The notes: generated by a model from the letters alone, not told the origin. Positions 1 to 9,505 are shown, counted from the stretch's first letter. The stretch is DNA of 38,486 bases from an uncultured Eubacteriales bacterium (GCA_902783575.1 CACZRP010000084.1:1-38486); one strand, 5' to 3'. Program-made: numbers and translations.

Positions 1-489
1 CTGGAGGACTACTGCGAGATCCCCAGCGATGTGCGCTCCTTCGACGAATGCCCCTGGATGAAGGCCACCGAAATCGCCGACAAGGTGATCGAAGCCATCC
101 AGAGCCATCAGTACGGATTCATCCGCTGCAACTTCCCCAACGGTGATATGGTTGGTCATACCGGAAACCTGGATGCCACCGAAATCGCTGTGGAGAGCGT
201 TGACCTGCAGCTGGCCAGAATCAAGAAGGTTGTTGACGAAGAAAACTGCATTCTGGTTGTCACCGCCGACCACGGCAACTCCGACCAGATGCTGGAGAAG
301 AACAAAAAAGGAAAGATCGAAGTCCGTACCGCCCACAGCCTGAATCCTGTTCCCTTCATCATCTACGACAAGGATGAGAAGCACGAGATGAAGAAAGGCG
401 CCTTTGGTCTTGCCAACGTTGCTCCCACCGTCGTCGGCCTGATGGGAATCAAGCCCTATGACAGCTGGGAAGAAAGCATGCTGAAATAA
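1..489 (+). CDS. gpmI: 2,3-bisphosphoglycerate-independent phosphoglycerate mutase, C-terminal part (5' end outside window)
   Basis: This is the C-terminal 162 residues of a roughly 510-residue Mn-dependent enzyme that interconverts 3- and 2-phosphoglycerate in glycolysis. The reading frame is open from base 1, so the gene begins before the window; the internal GTG at 31 is not the real start. The metal-binding motifs of the alkaline-phosphatase-like superfamily are all visible: NGDMVGHTGN (Asp and His ligands), ADHGNSDQM (Asp-His pair) and TAHSLNPVPF (His ligand). It ends in a TAA at 487-489, followed about 30 bases later by a strong terminator, so it is the last gene of its transcript. Family assignment is firm; only the missing 5' part is unknown. 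Confidence 0.96.
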   Translation: MEDYCEIPSDVRSFDECPWMKATEIADKVIEAIQSHQYGFIRCNFPNGDMVGHTGNLDATEIAVESVDLQLARIKKVVDEENCILVVTADHGNSDQMLEKNKKGKIEVRTAHSLNPVPFIIYDKDEKHEMKKGAFGLANVAPTVVGLMGIKPYDSWEESMLK

Positions 490-520
490 GCACTGCCTTT
501 GATTGAACTAACAAGTAAAA

Positions 521-563
521 AGCCCTTCGGGAATCATCACGAATCCCGAAGGGCTTTCTTTTT
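521..563. terminator. Bidirectional intrinsic terminator between gpmI and the GH43 gene
   Basis: A perfect 12-bp stem (521-532 with 544-555, arms AGCCCTTCGGGA / TCCCGAAGGGCT) with an 11-base loop is followed by a T-rich run on the plus strand and preceded by an A run at 517-520, which gives a T run on the minus strand. It can end transcription of gpmI and of the convergent glycoside operon. Confidence 0.9.
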
Positions 564-620
564 GTTGAAATAACCACCTACGAAACGCAGAGGAAACACA
601 AGGTCGTTTTTTGATTACAA

Positions 621-2549
621 TTACTTCACAGCGAAGGGCGTGCCGTGGGTGATGCCAGCTTCGTTGAAGGCATCCACCTGCACGAAGACATCTCTGCCCT
701 CCACCAGGGCACCTACGCGTTTCACACCCTGAAGGGCCTTCAGCTGGTCCGCCATCACCATGTAGCTGTGATACAGCTTGTCGGGGGCATTGCCGAAGAG
801 AATGATATATCCCAGCGGCCGGCGGCTGTCCTCTTCCGGAAGCTCAATCTCCACCTCCATGTCGATGCCGCTGATTCTGCGGCCGCAGGCCTTGGGCGCC
901 AGAGGCAGCTCATGGGTCCCGGCCAGCTGCAGACCGAAGACACGAAGGCCGGAAACCGCGGGAGCCTGATCATAGGGAAGGCGGATATTCCAAAGGCGCA
1001 GATACCGGTAACGGATACCCTCTTCCCTCACCAGAAAATCATGGGAAAGATCGGTGGTCACCATGCTCTTGTCTTCAATGATCTCCCAGGTTTCTCCATC
1101 CAGGGATCCGGAGAGGGTCCACTGGGTGGGATGAATGTGCTCATCAATATATCTTGCCTGGTCTCCGCCGCGGATTTTGCCGGGAGCCGGAATATTCAGG
1201 GAATCATCGGCAAAATTGATCTGAATGGCCCGAATATCATAGGCCTCGCCCAGATCGATCTTCAGCCATTCATCCCGGCTGTTAGAGGCAGCGCGCCACC
1301 AGGTGCGCACATCCTCGTCCACCGCCTTCGATGGGTCCTTGCCCTCTTCCGCAGAGGAAGCGCAGGCCTCCTTGCCATAGCTTAAAAGCATCCATTCGGG
1401 ATCCTTCCACAGCAGCTCATCGGAGGCGGCCTTCTTCGGTCCCTCCTCCGGCATTCTCATGGGCCAGTCGCCGTAGCGCTGATCGCAGACCAGCTCTCCG
1501 TCCTCGGTGTAGCCGGCGGGCCAGATACCCACCCGGCGCTCGAAATCAAAATTCCGGCTGATGCGGGTGGAGGCGGTGTGCCAGAGATTACCCTTCCGAT
1601 CTTCCATGGTGGAGCCGTGACCGGCGCCAGTAAAGAATCCGCCGGGCATATAGCTGTAGGGGGCGTTCTCAGCCAGAGTAAAGGGACCCAGGGGAGAATC
1701 GGACACATAGACACTGTCGCCGTAAGAGTTGAACTGGGTGCCGGGGAAAGCATACTGCAGATAGTACTTGCCCTCGTGCTTGTCCATCCAGGCCCCTTCA
1801 ATGAAGGGTGCATTGGCGAACATGCCCTTGATCAGAGGTTTGACGCTGGCGGGAATCAGCGCCTCGGGCACGCCCTGCTTTTTGACATAGGCCTGGAACT
1901 TGGCTTCGATCTCCTCCTCCGAGGCCGGCAGCAGGCTGTTATCCTCTCCAAAACGCTCGAAGCCAATATGCCAGGGATCTCCCTTAATCAGCTCCACCAC
2001 ATTGCCTTTGGGATTGGACAGGGTGGCTCCGTAGGGCTTCATGGTAAAGGGATCCAGCTCCACGCCGTAGATGGGAGTCATATTGGAGCAGCCCCAGTAA
2101 AAATAGATTCGTCCGTCATCATCCTGGAAGAGATTGGGATCCCAGTAGTCAAAGGTTCCTTTGATCTTCTCATAGGGTCCGTTCAGAATATCCTTGGTGC
2201 GGTAACGGTCACAGATCTTGCCCCGGCGGGAGGCGCAGAAATAAACCCATTCGCCGGTGCGGACATAATCGCCCTTCTCGTCCTTTTCGGGCACACGGAT
2301 GACACGCACGTCAGGAGCGTAATCATAAAGAGGCATATCCTCCGGCAGGGGATAAGATTCCCAGTGCACCAGATCCTCGGAAACCCAGACCGAAAGATTC
2401 ATGGAGGCGAAAATATAGTATTTCCCCTGGTACTGAATCATGGAGGGGTCCGCCGCTTCCCGGCCGATGGTCATATCTTTTCTTCTGGGATCCTTGTTAA
2501 ACTGATAATGATAATTAATGTTGATGGGGTTGCAGAAATACTTGGCCAT
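621..2549 (-). CDS. GH43 family glycoside hydrolase with C-terminal F5/8 type C (CBM32-like) domain
   Basis: A 642-residue protein. The first 370 residues form the five-bladed beta-propeller of glycoside hydrolase family 43 (arabinofuranosidases, xylosidases and galactosidases): the likely catalytic base Asp is in ADPSMIQY (about D34), the pKa-modulating Asp in YWDPNLF (about D137) and the acid Glu in FIEGAWM (about E251). Residues 390-550 resemble a discoidin/F5-8C carbohydrate-binding domain, and the last 90 residues look like a fibronectin-III-like fold. No signal peptide is visible, so it probably acts in the cytoplasm on imported sugars. The ATG at 2549 is chosen over an upstream in-frame GTG because a GAGGAG ribosome site lies just before it. 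It is the last gene of the five-gene operon, 28 bases after the rhamnosidase. The exact substrate (arabinose, xylose or galactose) cannot be read. Confidence 0.88.
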   Translation of the reverse strand: MAKYFCNPININYHYQFNKDPRRKDMTIGREAADPSMIQYQGKYYIFASMNLSVWVSEDLVHWESYPLPEDMPLYDYAPDVRVIRVPEKDEKGDYVRTGEWVYFCASRRGKICDRYRTKDILNGPYEKIKGTFDYWDPNLFQDDDGRIYFYWGCSNMTPIYGVELDPFTMKPYGATLSNPKGNVVELIKGDPWHIGFERFGEDNSLLPASEEEIEAKFQAYVKKQGVPEALIPASVKPLIKGMFANAPFIEGAWMDKHEGKYYLQYAFPGTQFNSYGDSVYVSDSPLGPFTLAENAPYSYMPGGFFTGAGHGSTMEDRKGNLWHTASTRISRNFDFERRVGIWPAGYTEDGELVCDQRYGDWPMRMPEEGPKKAASDELLWKDPEWMLLSYGKEACASSAEEGKDPSKAVDEDVRTWWRAASNSRDEWLKIDLGEAYDIRAIQINFADDSLNIPAPGKIRGGDQARYIDEHIHPTQWTLSGSLDGETWEIIEDKSMVTTDLSHDFLVREEGIRYRYLRLWNIRLPYDQAPAVSGLRVFGLQLAGTHELPLAPKACGRRISGIDMEVEIELPEEDSRRPLGYIILFGNAPDKLYHSYMVMADQLKALQGVKRVGALVEGRDVFVQVDAFNEAGITHGTPFAVK

Positions 2550-2577
2550 GCTTTTCTCCTCTTCTCTCACCAAAGAA

Positions 2578-4908
2578 TTAAAAATCGTAGGTTCCGCTCT
2601 CCAAGGTCATGATTCTGCCATCCGGCAGCTCGGCCCTGGCAATGAGTCCTTCGGGAATCTCTAAATGATATTTTACACCAGCAGCGCCGGCTTCTCCACT
2701 GTTTTTCACAGCCCATCCGGAAACAATCCGGCCACGGGGTGAATCAAAGACCGCCCTGGCATAGCCCAGCTCCTTCAGGGGCAGAGGCCGAATGGTCACT
2801 TCATCAAAGCGGTACCGGATGCCGCACACACCCTCCAGCAGCCACAGGCTGATGGCGCCGTAGCTGTAATGATTCAGAGAATCATGAACGGTGCCGTCCT
2901 CCCGGATGCCGTCCCAGGTTTCCCATATGGTGGTGGCTCCCTTCTTCACCGCGTAGAGCCAGGAGGGGCATTCCTCCTGCAGCAGCAGACGGCAGGCGGT
3001 GTCCGTATAGCCGTGATCCGCCAGGACCTTCGTCAAAAATGGTGTGGACAGGAAGCCAGTGTTCAGATGATATCCGTTCTCTCTCACCATCCGGTCCAGA
3101 TCCTCCGCGGCGGTCTTCTCGTCCGCGGCTCCCAGCAGAGAAAAGGCGATGGGACGCACATATTCGCACTGACGGCTGCTGTGGATATGACCATCCTTCA
3201 GCACCAGATTCTGATAAGCTTTCTTAACTCTGAAGGACAGCTCCGTATAGCGCTTCGCGTCCTCCTCTTCGCCGAGAATTTCGGCAATCTGGCCCAGCAG
3301 TGCCGAGGAATGGGCAAAATAGGCAGTGGCCACCTCCGGCTGTCCGTGGAGGGAGGCATCCCTCATGGTTTTCATCACATCGGCGCCGGGCTCGCACCAC
3401 TCGCCGTAATCCATGCCGGTGTCGATAATATAGCGCTGATCCCGGTTTTTCCGGAGCCATCCGCCCAGACGGGTTTTTCTGGCTCTTCTCTCCAGGAAGT
3501 CCACCCAGCGTTTCATCATTTCGTAGTTATCCCGCAGCACGGCAGCATCACCGTAGACCTCATAGATGGCCCAGGGCACCAGTACGCTGGCATCTCCCCA
3601 GCCCACGGAGGCACTGAACAGCTCGCTGATCATGCCCGGCTTTCCGTTGGAGGGAGCGATATAGGCCATCTTGCCGTCCTTATGCTGCAAAAGCCGCAGA
3701 TTGGCCAGCCATTTCTCCCAGACCTTCCGGCTGTTCATCAACCTGAGGCCGGTGGGGGAAAACACGCCCGCATCTCCCGTCCATCCGGCTCTTTCCCGGG
3801 TGGGACAATCGGTGGGAATATCGCAGAAGTTGGATCTCATGCTCCAGAGGCTGTTGGCGAAAAGCTGATTAACATCGGCATTGCCGCACTCGAAAAACGC
3901 GGTCTGCTCCATATCCGAATAAACCGCCACGGCCTCAATCTGTATATTCTCCAGAGGAATCTCTGTCTCAATTTTCGCGTAGCGGAAGCCGAACATGCTG
4001 AAGGTGGGCTTGTATTCCTGATCCCCCTCTTTGCAGGTGTAATTCAGCTCCTGTCTGATGCCTCCGGATTTGTTCCGGTCGCCGGGCTGGAAATTGGCAA
4101 TGGTAAAGTTCCCCTTCTCATCCAGGGTTTCTCCATGAATCAGCCGGACGATCTGCCCTTCTTTCGCGCCCCTGATGCGGATCCGGGTATAGCCCGCCAG
4201 ATTCTGATGGAAATCATAAACCTTCCCGCCGTCGGGAGTTACGATCAGCTCTCCCGGGAAAACTTCCTTCTCCCGGATGGGCAGCGTCCGGTCCTGAACA
4301 AGGTTCTCATAGCCGAAGCCGGCCTGCTTCAGTCCCCTCTCAGGTCTGGATGCCTCCGTCAGAACCCGGACGGGATGCCATTCTTCGATATCCCTTCTGG
4401 CATCATAGGTCTCTCCCAGCTCCAGATCCGTCAGAAGCATCGGGCCCTGCATGGTGCCTTCCCAGGTTTCATCGGTCTTCAGCAGAATTTCTTCTCCCCG
4501 GCGGATCTCCGCCAGCAGGGACAGGTCCCGGCCGAAGAGATTCCTCACGCCGTCGATGCCGTTGCATCCCCGGTACCAGCCGTCGCCCAGCATCACCAGC
4601 AGCTCGTTCTCCCGGCCGGGCTGAAGATTCTCCAGGGGATAAACCTGAAACTGAAGCCGCTGGTCATATTCATCGCAGCCGGGAGTCAGACGGTCCTGAC
4701 CGATCCTCTGTCCGTTCAGCCATGCCTCATAGAGACCGTGGGCCGTAATATAAAGCTCCGGAGCTTCTCCGTCAGCGCTGTCTGAAACAACGAATGTCTT
4801 TTTCAGATATCCCGCCCCGGGACGCTGAACAGGCTCCTTGGCGGAGCCTTTCGTTTCTATCTGTTCCTGCTCCGGGGTAATCCATTTGGCTTTCCAGGAA
4901 TTATTCAT
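2578..4908 (-). CDS. GH78 alpha-L-rhamnosidase
   Basis: A 776-residue enzyme expected to release terminal L-rhamnose from glycosides or rhamnogalacturonan fragments. It has the usual bacterial rhamnosidase order: an N-terminal beta-sandwich beginning WKAKWITP, a second sandwich domain, the (alpha/alpha)6 barrel and a C-terminal beta-domain. Family motifs are DCPTRERAGWTGD, a GMDYGEW segment, ATTIWETWDG (the Glu is a likely catalytic residue) and SLNHYSYGAISLWLLEGV. No signal peptide is seen. The ATG at 4908 is preferred to TTG at 4911: AAGGAG lies 7 bases before it. The start overlaps the 3' end of the isomerase gene by 8 bases, which indicates translational coupling in the operon. Confidence 0.93.
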   Translation of the reverse strand: MNNSWKAKWITPEQEQIETKGSAKEPVQRPGAGYLKKTFVVSDSADGEAPELYITAHGLYEAWLNGQRIGQDRLTPGCDEYDQRLQFQVYPLENLQPGRENELLVMLGDGWYRGCNGIDGVRNLFGRDLSLLAEIRRGEEILLKTDETWEGTMQGPMLLTDLELGETYDARRDIEEWHPVRVLTEASRPERGLKQAGFGYENLVQDRTLPIREKEVFPGELIVTPDGGKVYDFHQNLAGYTRIRIRGAKEGQIVRLIHGETLDEKGNFTIANFQPGDRNKSGGIRQELNYTCKEGDQEYKPTFSMFGFRYAKIETEIPLENIQIEAVAVYSDMEQTAFFECGNADVNQLFANSLWSMRSNFCDIPTDCPTRERAGWTGDAGVFSPTGLRLMNSRKVWEKWLANLRLLQHKDGKMAYIAPSNGKPGMISELFSASVGWGDASVLVPWAIYEVYGDAAVLRDNYEMMKRWVDFLERRARKTRLGGWLRKNRDQRYIIDTGMDYGEWCEPGADVMKTMRDASLHGQPEVATAYFAHSSALLGQIAEILGEEEDAKRYTELSFRVKKAYQNLVLKDGHIHSSRQCEYVRPIAFSLLGAADEKTAAEDLDRMVRENGYHLNTGFLSTPFLTKVLADHGYTDTACRLLLQEECPSWLYAVKKGATTIWETWDGIREDGTVHDSLNHYSYGAISLWLLEGVCGIRYRFDEVTIRPLPLKELGYARAVFDSPRGRIVSGWAVKNSGEAGAAGVKYHLEIPEGLIARAELPDGRIMTLESGTYDF

Positions 4909-5755
4909 CAATATGCTCCTTCATCCAGCGGGCGCTCAGTTCGATGCTCTTCAGGGGAGATTTGTCGATCCAGTTCCGGTGGGTCTCCAGAATGGCTGCT
5001 TCGGCTCCGTATTCCGCAGCCTTCCGGGCCAGAGCATCCAGCGGCATATTGCCGCAGCCCGCCTCCACGGAATCGGATTTGATAATGGGCGTCATGGCCT
5101 GGCCCTGGAGCCGGCTGCCCCGGTCTGTTACATGCCAGAGCTTCAGACGGCTGCCCACCCGGTCCATCAGGGAAACCACATCCACTCCCGCCTCGGCTGG
5201 CCAGTAGGTGTCCAGCTCGAAATTGACAAAAGCGGGATCCGTATGGGTGAGAATGAAATCATAGGCCCTGACATCTGTGCCCTTGATCCGAAGGAACTCG
5301 ATATTGTGATTATGATACAGCAGGCTGATTCCGGACTGGGCCAGCTTCTCTCCTGCCGCGTTCAGATCTTTGCAGAGGCCTTCCAGGGCTTCTCTCGAAG
5401 TATAGTCAAACCGGTACATGCCGGTGATCACTACAAAGCGGGTGCCAAAGGAGGCTGCCTCCTGGCAGATTTCTTCGGGACTGCGCTTCAGGGAACCCAG
5501 ATCCGTATGGAGACTGAGCACCTGAAGGCCCGAGTCCTTCACCAACTGATGCCAGTTGAAGTTTCCGCCCTTGCCTGTGGGCATCCCGGCGGCTTTGGTC
5601 AGCAGCCTCACCAGCCAGGAGGTTTTGTGAATCTGAAAGCTGTTCAGCTCAATACCGTCATAACCGGCGGCCTTGATCTTCTTCAATGTCTCTAAGGCAG
5701 ACTGCTCGGAACCGGTTACGGTTCCGAGCATGATCTGTTGTACACCTGTTTTCAT
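4901..5755 (-). CDS. Sugar phosphate isomerase/epimerase-type TIM-barrel protein
   Basis: A 284-residue protein of the xylose isomerase-like TIM-barrel family (AP endonuclease family 2 fold). These enzymes isomerise or epimerise sugars and polyols, or modify oxidised sugars, using a metal. Expected ligand residues are spread through GIELNSF, LYHNHNIEF, FELDTYW, LWHVTDRG and ILETH. It overlaps the upstream GH2 gene by ATGA and the downstream rhamnosidase by 8 bases, so it is in the middle of a tightly coupled glycoside operon. Its substrate is probably a sugar released by the neighbouring hydrolases, but this is inference. A perfect 12-bp inverted repeat with a 4-base loop lies within codons 9-18. 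Confidence 0.85.
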   Translation of the reverse strand: MKTGVQQIMLGTVTGSEQSALETLKKIKAAGYDGIELNSFQIHKTSWLVRLLTKAAGMPTGKGGNFNWHQLVKDSGLQVLSLHTDLGSLKRSPEEICQEAASFGTRFVVITGMYRFDYTSREALEGLCKDLNAAGEKLAQSGISLLYHNHNIEFLRIKGTDVRAYDFILTHTDPAFVNFELDTYWPAEAGVDVVSLMDRVGSRLKLWHVTDRGSRLQGQAMTPIIKSDSVEAGCGNMPLDALARKAAEYGAEAAILETHRNWIDKSPLKSIELSARWMKEHIDE

Positions 5756-7989
5756 TTCTTAATCCCCTGAAGAATTCGGTTTAATGATTTGATGGATTCC
5801 TCATCGGCTCCGCCCTGCTTCAAAAGGCTGATCAGGGTCATTTTTCCCATCATCCGCTGAAGGGCGGGGTTGTCCTTCACGGCATTGGCCACATCACCAC
5901 GGGAAGCGGAGGCTTTTTCCATCATGGCATTGACCACGGCTCCCGCCTGGGGATTGGCCCGAAGCTCTCCCAGGGTATCCTGGACAGAGAAGGCATCGGG
6001 ATCCAGCTCGCCGGCGTCAAACCAGTTGATCACCTTGGCGGCCTGATTGTTGTAGATATAGCTCTCGTCCGGCTGATCCACCCGGACCACCTTCATGCTG
6101 TCCTTCACTTCGTTTCCGGCAGCGTCCACGGCCCTGGCTTCGATGGCATGCTCGCCGCTGATGGCCACCTCAAAGGTGAAGATTCTCTCCCCTTCCTGAT
6201 GGGCGAATAAAGCACCGTCCACATAGAGGTCCACGGCTGGCAGGTTGGAATAAACCTTGATTTTCGTCTTGTCCTCGGCGCGGTTCACATAGCCTTTGCC
6301 GCAGAGATGGACAAATTTGTCTTCCTTGTTCCAGGCAGCCTTATACAGATAGAAGGCGTCCTTTCTGTACTTTCTGTCGAAGGTCACCAGACCCTTCTGG
6401 TTCTCGCCGTGCTTGCCGCCCTCGTCCCGGCCGTCCGCCGCGAAATCAAAGAGGTTCCACACATGGGTCGCCCAGAGGTAAGGTCTTTCATCAATCATCT
6501 TCAGAATATGCTCATGATAGAGAGCCTGATAATCTTCGGTATAGTCGCTGCGCTCCGGATGGCTGGAATGGTAGGCGGGATTGGCGTCGGCGCCGTATTC
6601 GGAAAAGCCGATGGCCCTCTCCGGATATTTGGCGTGATATTCGTCAAAGAATTCGTCGTTCTGGGAAAGCTCACCCAGATACCATCCGAAATAAAGATTG
6701 TAGCTGTTCACATCCGGAATCTCCAGGATGGGAGAATCGATCTCCAGCATGAAGACATTGGCCATGGTGGTGGCTCTGGTGGGATCGATATGATGACACA
6801 GGTCGTTCAGCATGCGGTGGTTGTTCAGCAGCTCCTCGTTCACGGGGCTGGCTGCGGTGATCTCGTTGGACAGACCCCAGACAGCGATGCAGGGATGATT
6901 GTAATTCTGGACAATCAGCTCCTCCATCTGGGACAGGGTGTTCTCCAGACCGCCGGACATATGCTGCGTGATGTAGGGAATCTCGGCCCAGGCTACAATA
7001 CCGTTCTCATCGCACAGGTCATAGAATTCCTGGGCGTGCTGATAGTGGGCCAGACGCACGGTGTTAGCGCCGATCTCACGGATAAAGGCCATGTCCTCCT
7101 GATGCTCCTTCAGGGTCAGCGCGTTGCCAAGGCCCTTGCGGTCCTGATGGCGGCTGACACCCCGGAGGGGATAAGCCTTTCCGTTCAGGAAGAAGCCCTC
7201 GCCGTTGATTTCGAATTTCCGGCAGCCGTAGCGGGTGCGGATCTCATCCCCGGAGCTCAGGGAAGCCTTCATCTCATAGAGATAGGGATCCTTCACGCCA
7301 TCCCACAGATGCACGGGAGACAGAATAAAGCTGACGGTGGCGCTGCCGTTTTCCACGGGCGCCGTCCTGACCTGGCCGTCGGTCTCGAAGGTGACGCTGG
7401 CATCCAGGCCATCGGCTCCTTCCACGTAAGCAGTGACCAGCACCTCGGCGCAGCCTCCCTCCAGATCCACCTGAGGGGTGACGCGGAAACCGCTGGTGCC
7501 CATATAGCCCAGGGCAAAATGTACGGCAGGAGTTTTCACCAGACGCACCATGCGGTAGATGCCGCCGTAGAAGGTGAAATCGGCTTTCTGCGGATAAACC
7601 CGGCCATTGTCCTCGTTGGAAACCGCCAGGGCCAGGGTATGGGCCTTGCCCTGATAGGCATTCATATTGACGCGGAACAGGCTGTAGCCGCCGTCATGAT
7701 GAGTCAGCTTTTCACCGTCCAGATAGACATCGCAGCTCATGGCCACGCCGTCGAACTCCAGATAGATGCTGCCGCCCTCTTCCGCGGGAGTCATTTCTTC
7801 TTCGGTCAGCTCTCTCACGTACCAGCAGGTGCCGCGGTAGTAGTCATTGCCGCCGTCCTGGCCGTCGATGGCGTTCCATGTATTCGGAATGGAAATCTGC
7901 TCTGCTGCCTGGCTCTCCGCTGCTTCGATAGCCGAAGCGGCGGTTTTGACAAACCGCCACTCCTTGGATAATTCTGTATAATTACGCAT
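5752..7989 (-). CDS. GH2 family beta-galactosidase-like hydrolase
   Basis: A 745-residue glycoside hydrolase family 2 enzyme. Residues 1-160 form the sugar-binding jelly roll, 165-260 the Ig-like domain and 262-560 the TIM barrel. The acid/base Glu lies in WGLSNEI (about E376) and the nucleophile Glu in GFSEYGAD (about E464). Residues 570-650 resemble the extra beta-sandwich found in many Firmicute GH2 enzymes. The last 90 or so residues form a helical tail rich in Ala, Met and Lys (motifs ANPQAGAVV, LQRMMGKM, LNRILQGIKK) that is not part of the core fold. No signal peptide is visible. The ATG at 7989 overlaps the end of the transporter gene by 8 bases and follows AAAGGAAG. It could also be a beta-glucuronidase or beta-mannosidase; beta-galactosidase is the most likely reading. 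Confidence 0.88.
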   Translation of the reverse strand: MRNYTELSKEWRFVKTAASAIEAAESQAAEQISIPNTWNAIDGQDGGNDYYRGTCWYVRELTEEEMTPAEEGGSIYLEFDGVAMSCDVYLDGEKLTHHDGGYSLFRVNMNAYQGKAHTLALAVSNEDNGRVYPQKADFTFYGGIYRMVRLVKTPAVHFALGYMGTSGFRVTPQVDLEGGCAEVLVTAYVEGADGLDASVTFETDGQVRTAPVENGSATVSFILSPVHLWDGVKDPYLYEMKASLSSGDEIRTRYGCRKFEINGEGFFLNGKAYPLRGVSRHQDRKGLGNALTLKEHQEDMAFIREIGANTVRLAHYQHAQEFYDLCDENGIVAWAEIPYITQHMSGGLENTLSQMEELIVQNYNHPCIAVWGLSNEITAASPVNEELLNNHRMLNDLCHHIDPTRATTMANVFMLEIDSPILEIPDVNSYNLYFGWYLGELSQNDEFFDEYHAKYPERAIGFSEYGADANPAYHSSHPERSDYTEDYQALYHEHILKMIDERPYLWATHVWNLFDFAADGRDEGGKHGENQKGLVTFDRKYRKDAFYLYKAAWNKEDKFVHLCGKGYVNRAEDKTKIKVYSNLPAVDLYVDGALFAHQEGERIFTFEVAISGEHAIEARAVDAAGNEVKDSMKVVRVDQPDESYIYNNQAAKVINWFDAGELDPDAFSVQDTLGELRANPQAGAVVNAMMEKASASRGDVANAVKDNPALQRMMGKMTLISLLKQGGADEESIKSLNRILQGIKK

Positions 7990-9505
7990 TCGCTTCTGCT
8001 TCCTTTAATTCGTTTTTCTTCTCTTCAATGCGTTTCTGGACCTCTACCATCTCGTGCTTGTCCAGCTTGCAGTTGCGCATGGCCCACAGGGTGCACAGCC
8101 AGCCGAGAATCGCCAGTCCGTAGCGCAGGAACATGGTCACTCCGAAGATGGCTCCGGTGGGAGCGTCGCCGGGCTGAGGAAGGGTGTCGGTATAGCCGAT
8201 CAGTGCCACACATCCGGTAGCAATCAGCGCGGAGAAAGAGGAGACAATCTTGTCTATCAGAGAATAGGTACCGGATACCACGGCGGGGATATATTTGCCG
8301 CTGCGGTCCAGCTCGTAGTCAATAACATCAGCCATAAAGGCGGTGGCTGCGGTGGTGCCGGCCATCATGAAGCCGTTGCACACCAGGGTGAGAAGAATAT
8401 AGATTACCATGGTGATTCCCAGTTTCGCAATGCTGCTAGTGCCAGCGGTGAACCAGGTAATGGTAAAGAAAGCGATCATGACCAGATTGGCGATGGAGCA
8501 GTACTTGGCCCAGTTGACAATGGCTTCTTTGTTTCCGTGCTTACCGCAGTAGCGGGCGCCGAGAATGGCGAAGATGATGGAGGGAAGCATACCGCCTACG
8601 GAAAGATAGGTGGCAATGGTCATGTTTCCGATCAGAATACCGGAAAGCATCGTACCCACAATGGCAGCGCCGCCGGCCTGCTGGGCAATCTTATCGGAAG
8701 CCTGGGCAATGATATAGGACTGCAGAGGTTTATTGTTCTTCAGGACATTCCACATGTCTTTCCATTTCAGGCGCTCATGAGTCTTGTTGGTGCCTTCGAA
8801 GTTTTCGGGCTTGTCGTATTCGGAAATACCGATGCACACCAGGATAACGCCCACCAGAGAAACAATGACGGTCACCACGGCAGCCATGGTCAGATAAGCC
8901 TGGGAATAGTTGACAGCATAACCGCTTTCAGTCACGGCGATTTCACCATATTTGGGAAGCAGCACGGTGTTCAGCACGATGGTGAAAGCCATGGGAACCA
9001 GGTAGTTGAAAACGGTGGACCATACGCCAACGGTGGGTCTCTGTTTGGGATCGTTGGTCACCAGCGGGCCAAGGGTCTGAGCGGTCATATTCACGATGGT
9101 ATAACCGATGACATAAACCATGTAGGTAATCAGGAAGACGGCAACGCCGAAACCTTTGCTGGCGAACCAGGAGAACATGGACATGATACCGATGGACTGA
9201 ATGAGCCAGCCCAGGATCATCAGGGGACGAATCTTACCCCATTTAGTGTTCACGCGGTCATAGAGAAACGCCAGCAGCGGGTCTGTAATAGCGTCAAAGA
9301 TACGGGTAAAGGTCAGAAGACCGCCCACCACAAGGGTAGAAATGCCGAATCCGATGCTGGCAGCATAGGATGCCTGGCCGATGAGTGAATAGACAGCCAT
9401 GCCGTTTAAAGCGTTGCAGGCGATCAGGATAATTTGCCACAGTTTGGCGCGGCGGTACTGAACGCCATCGATCTCGGACTGAGAAAGCTTAGGTTCTTTT
9501 GCCAT
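7982..9505 (-). CDS. GPH family sugar:cation symporter (MFS)
   Basis: A 507-residue polytopic membrane protein with about 12 hydrophobic segments, of the glycoside-pentoside-hexuronide:cation symporter family (MelB, XynB and UidB relatives). Support comes from DRVNTKWGKIRPLMILG after transmembrane segment 2 (the family's D-R-x-x-x-x-x-G-K-x-R-P loop), a central cytoplasmic loop (NKTHERLKWKDMWNVLKNNKPL) and a charged C-terminus. It is the first gene of the operon and probably imports the glycoside that the downstream enzymes cut. The ATG at 9505 is chosen because AAAAGGAG lies 7 bases upstream; the longer reading from 9589 would run through the promoter region. Confidence 0.9.
   Translation of the reverse strand: MAKEPKLSQSEIDGVQYRRAKLWQIILIACNALNGMAVYSLIGQASYAASIGFGISTLVVGGLLTFTRIFDAITDPLLAFLYDRVNTKWGKIRPLMILGWLIQSIGIMSMFSWFASKGFGVAVFLITYMVYVIGYTIVNMTAQTLGPLVTNDPKQRPTVGVWSTVFNYLVPMAFTIVLNTVLLPKYGEIAVTESGYAVNYSQAYLTMAAVVTVIVSLVGVILVCIGISEYDKPENFEGTNKTHERLKWKDMWNVLKNNKPLQSYIIAQASDKIAQQAGGAAIVGTMLSGILIGNMTIATYLSVGGMLPSIIFAILGARYCGKHGNKEAIVNWAKYCSIANLVMIAFFTITWFTAGTSSIAKLGITMVIYILLTLVCNGFMMAGTTAATAFMADVIDYELDRSGKYIPAVVSGTYSLIDKIVSSFSALIATGCVALIGYTDTLPQPGDAPTGAIFGVTMFLRYGLAILGWLCTLWAMRNCKLDKHEMVEVQKRIEEKKNELKEAEANA

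Noticed and set aside
2869..4785. 638-codon frame on the plus strand opposite the rhamnosidase gene
   Set aside because: Complement of a GC-rich gene; low-complexity His/Gly/Gln-rich translation and no ribosome site; the other long plus-strand frames at 645-9388 are the same kind of shadow.
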